A DNA stretch of 7,802 nucleotides from contig JAITLE010000076.1 in assembly GCA_031278075.1 (NCBI GenBank), forward strand, positions 1 to 7,802, written 5' to 3'. The stretch is from Bifidobacteriaceae bacterium. GTDB taxonomy: Bacteria > Actinomycetota > Actinomycetes > Actinomycetales > WQXJ01. Numbering within the stretch: the stretch's first letter is position 1; each line of letters starts with the position of its first letter. Below, piece after piece: positions 5,301-7,802 of the stretch. The position numbers and the translations under genes are program-made. Under the pieces are notes generated by a model. It did no database searches. It saw only the letters and a list, made by a program, of their open reading frames with translations, and was not told the DNA's origin.

Positions 5301-7802
5301 TCGAGCTCAGCGCCGAGGTCGAGGCCTCCGCCAACACCGCCGGGGTGGACCCGAGCGACGGATCCACCGCCGCCGCCGGGGCGCGAGCCTGCGCCAGCGC
5401 GCGCCTGGAAGCGTATCTGTTCGCTTCCCTGGGCGCGCGGGTGGTGATCTTCGGCGCCGAGTTGTTCGATTGGGACAGCGACGAGTTCGAGCTGGGCTAT
5501 TGGCTCCTCTGGGAGTATTTCGGCTCGACCAGCGCGGATGGCGGCTGCGAGGTCGATGACGCGACGGTGGCGGAGACCCAACCCGACGAATCCGCCGTGG
5601 GCCGGGGCAACCGCCCGCTGGTGCTGGTGATGGACATCTCGGGTTCGATGGCTGGTGACCGGATCACGGAGGCGAAGAGCGCCATGACCGGGATCGTCAA
5701 GGAGCAGCCGGTGGGCGCAGAGATCGGCCTCTACACCTATCCGGGTGGCGATCAGGGCTCCGACGGCTGCTACGCGGGCCAGTTCATCATCCCGGTCGCG
5801 CCGATCACCGGCGTCGGCAGCCTCCTGGACGCGATCGACCACATCCAGACCACCGGCGACACACCGACTGGATCAGCCCTCGCGGCGGTCGTGGACCGCC
5901 TCGACGAAGAGGGCCACACCGGCGCCACGATCCTGCTGGTCTCGGACGGCGAATCCAACTGCGGCCCGCCGCCGTGCGAGGAGGCCGCCCAGATCGCCGC
6001 GCGCGGATTTGAGATCACCGTCCCGACCGTCGCCTTCGACATCTCGGACAGCGGCCGCGCGGAACTCGCTTGTATCTCTCAGGCGACCGGCGCGTTGACC
6101 TACGAGGTCTCCGGCGCCGACCAGGGCGAACTATGGGACCTGATCGAAGACCTGTCGATGGCGACGATCGCGCCAACAGTCAACGTGGCCAGCGCCACCG
6201 CCACTGACAGCGTCCTGACCGTCGAGATCACGCTCACCAACCCGAGCGCCCGCGACGTGGCGGCCGCGCAGTTCACGGTCCGCGCGACGGGCGCGGGCGT
6301 CGCGACCCGCGTCACCCCCGCCGCGAACATCGCCGTCGGGAACATCCCGCCGGGCGCCAGCGTCACGCGCGCCGTCGAGGTCACGGTCACCGGCGGAGCT
6401 GGTTCCGTCGAACTCGACGTGATCGCGTGGGGTTCCAACGTCTCCGGCGTCGAGGTGGCGGACAGCTTCCGGGTGGTCCCCGAAGAAGACATCGATTATG
6501 AGCCGGGCGAATTGGTCGACAAATCATCGAAGCCGTCGGTCACGCTCGGGGACGGTTTCGCGGGGACAGCGGACGATGCCGACCGGTCCGGCGGGTCCAG
6601 CGGCACGGCGGGCGACGGCATCGTCTACCAAGACTCCGTCCTGGGTCTGGCCCAAGCCGCCGGCGCGGACCAGGGTGCGGACGGCGGCGTGAGCCGGGCG
6701 CAAGTCGGCGCGACCACGCGGAACCTGCTGGACACGCCGCTGGACGGCCAGCCGCCGCAACTGACTGATCTCCCGGCCGACCCGGGGAACGCGATCCTCA
6801 CGATCGGCGCCGAGGACGTGGGGCTGAGCCACCTGCTGCGGCAGTGCGCGGCTGAGGACTGCGCGCCGGACAGCGCGGCGTTCGCGAACGCGATCCGCGC
6901 GGCGCAAGAGATCGACTGGGCGGGGATCTACCGCTCGGTCGCGGGCGCGCTGGGCGTCGCGGCGGGGCGCTCGACGCCTCTCCTGGTGCCGGCCTACCCG
7001 TACCTCTTCCCGGAGGACCGCGGCAGATCGTGCTCCGCGGAGTACTCGGCCGGCGAGGCGCAGGCGTTCAACTCGCTGGTGGCGCACCTGAACTCGGCGA
7101 TCGAGGCCGGCGTGGCGGCGGCCGCGAAGGACGGCTTCGAGGTCTACTTTGTGCGGGACACGGCGTACGCGCTGCGATCGGGGCCAACGCTGTGCGCTGA
7201 CGTGCCGGGATTGGCTTTGACCGAGGTCGGGGCCGCTTTGAGCGACGCGGGCGCGCGGGCTTTGGGCAAGGGCCTGGCGCTGTGGAGCCAGCGCGCGGAG
7301 CGGATCAAGCCGTCCGGCGCCGTTCCGGTGGTCGTGCAGCCCACGGCCGCGCCCAGCGGCCTGGTGCACAACCTGTTCAATCCGACGATCAAGGTGACAG
7401 TCGACTCGCAACCGGTGGCGTCGTGGGAGGACGTGGACGTGACGGACCGGACCGAGGGGCTGCCGGTGGTCAAGATTGGTCAGCGGCTTGCGGTCCAGGG
7501 CGCGGGCTACCAGCCGGATTCGCTGGTGAACGCGATGTTGTACTTCGAGGAGGCGGTCTTCCTGGGGATCTTCACGACCGACGAGGAGGGACGCCTCGAC
7601 GCCGTCTTGACGATTCCGTTCGGGGTGCCCGCCGGCGAGCAGTACCTGACGCTGACCGCTGTCACCGCCGACGGGAACCCCGAACGGATCATCCAAGCGA
7701 TCGGCGTGGAGGCGCCCCTCAGCCCGGCGGTCGAATGGTCGGCGCTGGGTGGGACCGCGGCGTTCGGGTTGGCGATCTTGTTCTGGGTGGTGAGCTTGAT
7801 CC
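2339..7802 (+). CDS. Giant vWA surface protein with degenerate SGNH domain (3' truncated)
   Basis: From GTG 2339 the frame stays open to the window end: 1821 codons, no stop. By residue: basic N-terminus (1-32); membrane helix (33-58); two beta modules like actinobacterial 'RVLDTR' repeats (about 60-225, split by an Asp/Ser-rich linker, and 245-354); Ig-like domain (457-552); a domain with a GDVLVFAPSALLPEGKLAKVT core (about 556-645); Ala/Pro linker (665-715); long beta-rich region (about 721-1062); vWA domain (1093-1275); CARDB-like domain (1280-1380); SGNH-like domain (1399-1635); Ig-like domain (about 1665-1793); second membrane helix from 1801. The vWA metal site is complete: DISGS (1099-1103), T1175, D1203. 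The SGNH domain keeps its fold markers (GATTRNLL at 1457-1464, LLVPAYPYLFP, paired Cys) but has GDG for GDS (G1406), GAED for GGND (E1492) and a Pro (1616) where the His is expected. The chain probably lies outside the cell, anchored at both ends, and binds ligands or surfaces; that role is inference. The C-terminal end is outside the window. Confidence 0.93.
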   Translation, partial: MSGRRDSKPAGAGRAPKRARSAAPGRAHPVRWTVLTALITAFAVAGGGVGGWFALGGVAEARAGTLDALAPVGDAGAWVAAPADPLVSGLQLGPNAVAEVTGFDAVPAVSGETPTSWVVQITARGAAAAGGIWIAGTPADAADDPAANPSDDSDQPGAGEASATGSVQPTALRVPAAAPGAAERLGGPVLVFGAEGETSASCLVALPEDGVLRLVGDVSVSVDVQTVAYFTNAGGDNRPAPSGTAAVAPRLVLDSAAGIGANGVPGAATPAWISPGGLGGVPSSGGVAGAWLQVSALGEGSVEIGGRDARAQALVVEGAGSALTPAQLDADGRVWIAASGGVTELTVSLVGWTAGADGASDASGFPDGIAFFPPVAGAAGAYPALPATAPAGATPLCVGTSAGAGTAAGPTGTAIALAADASWLLDGGEATELTGATEKNVVCVAALNREGSGGPAPEIAIDTPGDGTTVALGENGAAVTFSGSARSADGIKAVTLKRGNRFLGTAEVRAGAEGFAWSYTTSVARGKQTITAEATSWSGAVASESVTATFTPPAADAAVVSAETVVVGQDVESHLISAAERELRFDTAIDLRLGDVLVFAPSALLPEGKLAKVTAIEQVGGEFVAHTAPGTLLDVFQQVDHTTLRAPLAAGETELAETSTRVGEPGVALVAAGAGAGGAAQPAVAGAGGAAQPAVVQAAVAEPAVVQPAAAGALLPQAKEQLTVANVELRGRFDARVGYANGQRTVSASLNTTAKSDGKTLIDEKYDLPVQNVQAGMGLEADQDASKVEADANLTAQLALKLKTTIDFILDIRFEWGFFSQRVTGSFVTFELCLNQNIDEEFSLNATGEFSYGMNSEVAQSSAAAKTKALREAAEETARWLLGRANFVIVAFGMPVPVSLSFYATASINLGVYASGEFSVNQSFSTLHRLGFRLADGKFSKIDESRNTKKPTTAKLKVTADAALVPSIGLEGYIWDAIGVTGDLSLLLELSAEVEASANTAGVDPSDGSTAAAGARACASARLEAYLFASLGARVVIFGAELFDWDSDEFELGYWLLWEYFGSTSADGGCEVDDATVAETQPDESAVGRGNRPLVLVMDISGSMAGDRITEAKSAMTGIVKEQPVGAEIGLYTYPGGDQGSDGCYAGQFIIPVAPITGVGSLLDAIDHIQTTGDTPTGSALAAVVDRLDEEGHTGATILLVSDGESNCGPPPCEEAAQIAARGFEITVPTVAFDISDSGRAELACISQATGALTYEVSGADQGELWDLIEDLSMATIAPTVNVASATATDSVLTVEITLTNPSARDVAAAQFTVRATGAGVATRVTPAANIAVGNIPPGASVTRAVEVTVTGGAGSVELDVIAWGSNVSGVEVADSFRVVPEEDIDYEPGELVDKSSKPSVTLGDGFAGTADDADRSGGSSGTAGDGIVYQDSVLGLAQAAGADQGADGGVSRAQVGATTRNLLDTPLDGQPPQLTDLPADPGNAILTIGAEDVGLSHLLRQCAAEDCAPDSAAFANAIRAAQEIDWAGIYRSVAGALGVAAGRSTPLLVPAYPYLFPEDRGRSCSAEYSAGEAQAFNSLVAHLNSAIEAGVAAAAKDGFEVYFVRDTAYALRSGPTLCADVPGLALTEVGAALSDAGARALGKGLALWSQRAERIKPSGAVPVVVQPTAAPSGLVHNLFNPTIKVTVDSQPVASWEDVDVTDRTEGLPVVKIGQRLAVQGAGYQPDSLVNAMLYFEEAVFLGIFTTDEEGRLDAVLTIPFGVPAGEQYLTLTAVTADGNPERIIQAIGVEAPLSPAVEWSALGGTAAFGLAILFWVVSLI
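4358..4459 (+). repeat. 33-bp and 30-bp tandem repeats in the Ala/Pro linker
   Basis: Two 33-base units (4358-4390 and 4391-4423) differ at one base and each encode AGAGGAAQPAV. Overlapping the second, a 16-base element GCCGGCCGTGGTCCAG occurs at 4414-4429 and again at 4444-4459 (period 30), encoding PAVVQ twice. All periods are multiples of three. They form a flexible linker (about residues 671-714) between the GDVLVF domain and the long beta-rich region of the giant surface protein. Confidence 0.88.

Noticed and set aside
6626..6640. YQDSV at residues 1430-1434 as the SGNH nucleophile motif
   Set aside because: Spacing fits better with the AYP-LLA helix that follows block I, and LGDGFAG at 1403-1409 matches block I in both position and flanking sequence. 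S1433 is therefore unlikely to be the nucleophile.
6524..7696. A 390-codon open frame on the minus strand
   Set aside because: It is antisense to the SGNH-like and C-terminal Ig-like domains. Its Arg-rich composition and lack of any recognisable fold mark it as a shadow of the plus-strand gene.
2339..7802. Possible frameshift or split of the giant gene into several genes
   Set aside because: The frame was followed at points from 2339 to 7801 and stays in phase with no stop. The domain order and codon use continue across every junction.

Overview
The window is high-GC DNA whose three main genes are all on the plus strand, overlap by 4 bases (GTGA junctions) and end most codons in G or C. Gly/Pro/Ala-rich proteins, a variant-leucine-rich-repeat (LRV) N-terminal domain, PASTA repeats and a degenerate actinobacterial-type SGNH fold all point to Actinomycetota. 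A Micrococcales/Actinomycetales-like relative is a guess from the style of the LRV domain. No RNA genes, insertion sequences, phage genes or CRISPR arrays were seen.

Layout: (1) 2-253, the tail of an unrecognised soluble protein. (2) 254-432, a short intergenic gap with a GC-rich hairpin and no convincing promoter. (3) 433-1110, a 225-aa protein with an N-terminal LRV domain, a repetitive DTGGTP-type linker and one C-terminal membrane helix. (4) 1107-2342, a 411-aa single-pass protein with a Pro/Gly-rich cytoplasmic tail, two extracellular PASTA repeats and a C-terminal NPCBM/NEW2-like domain. (5) 2339 to beyond the window end, one uninterrupted reading frame of at least 1821 codons. It encodes a giant surface protein with an N-terminal membrane anchor, two 'RVLDTR'-like beta modules, an Ig-like domain, a large beta-rich region, a von Willebrand A (vWA) domain with a complete metal site, a CARDB-like domain, an SGNH-hydrolase-like domain that has lost its catalytic residues, a further Ig-like domain and a second membrane helix at the window edge.

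The three genes are tightly coupled and all encode membrane proteins with little sign of enzymatic activity. The most economical reading is a cell-envelope module: an inside-facing LRV protein, a wall-sensing PASTA/carbohydrate-binding protein, and a very large extracellular binding or adhesion protein anchored at both ends. This role is inference. The domain assignments come from reading the translations by eye, without database searches. The most unusual single feature is the SGNH fold with Ser to Gly, Asn to Glu and His to Pro changes, next to an intact vWA metal site.
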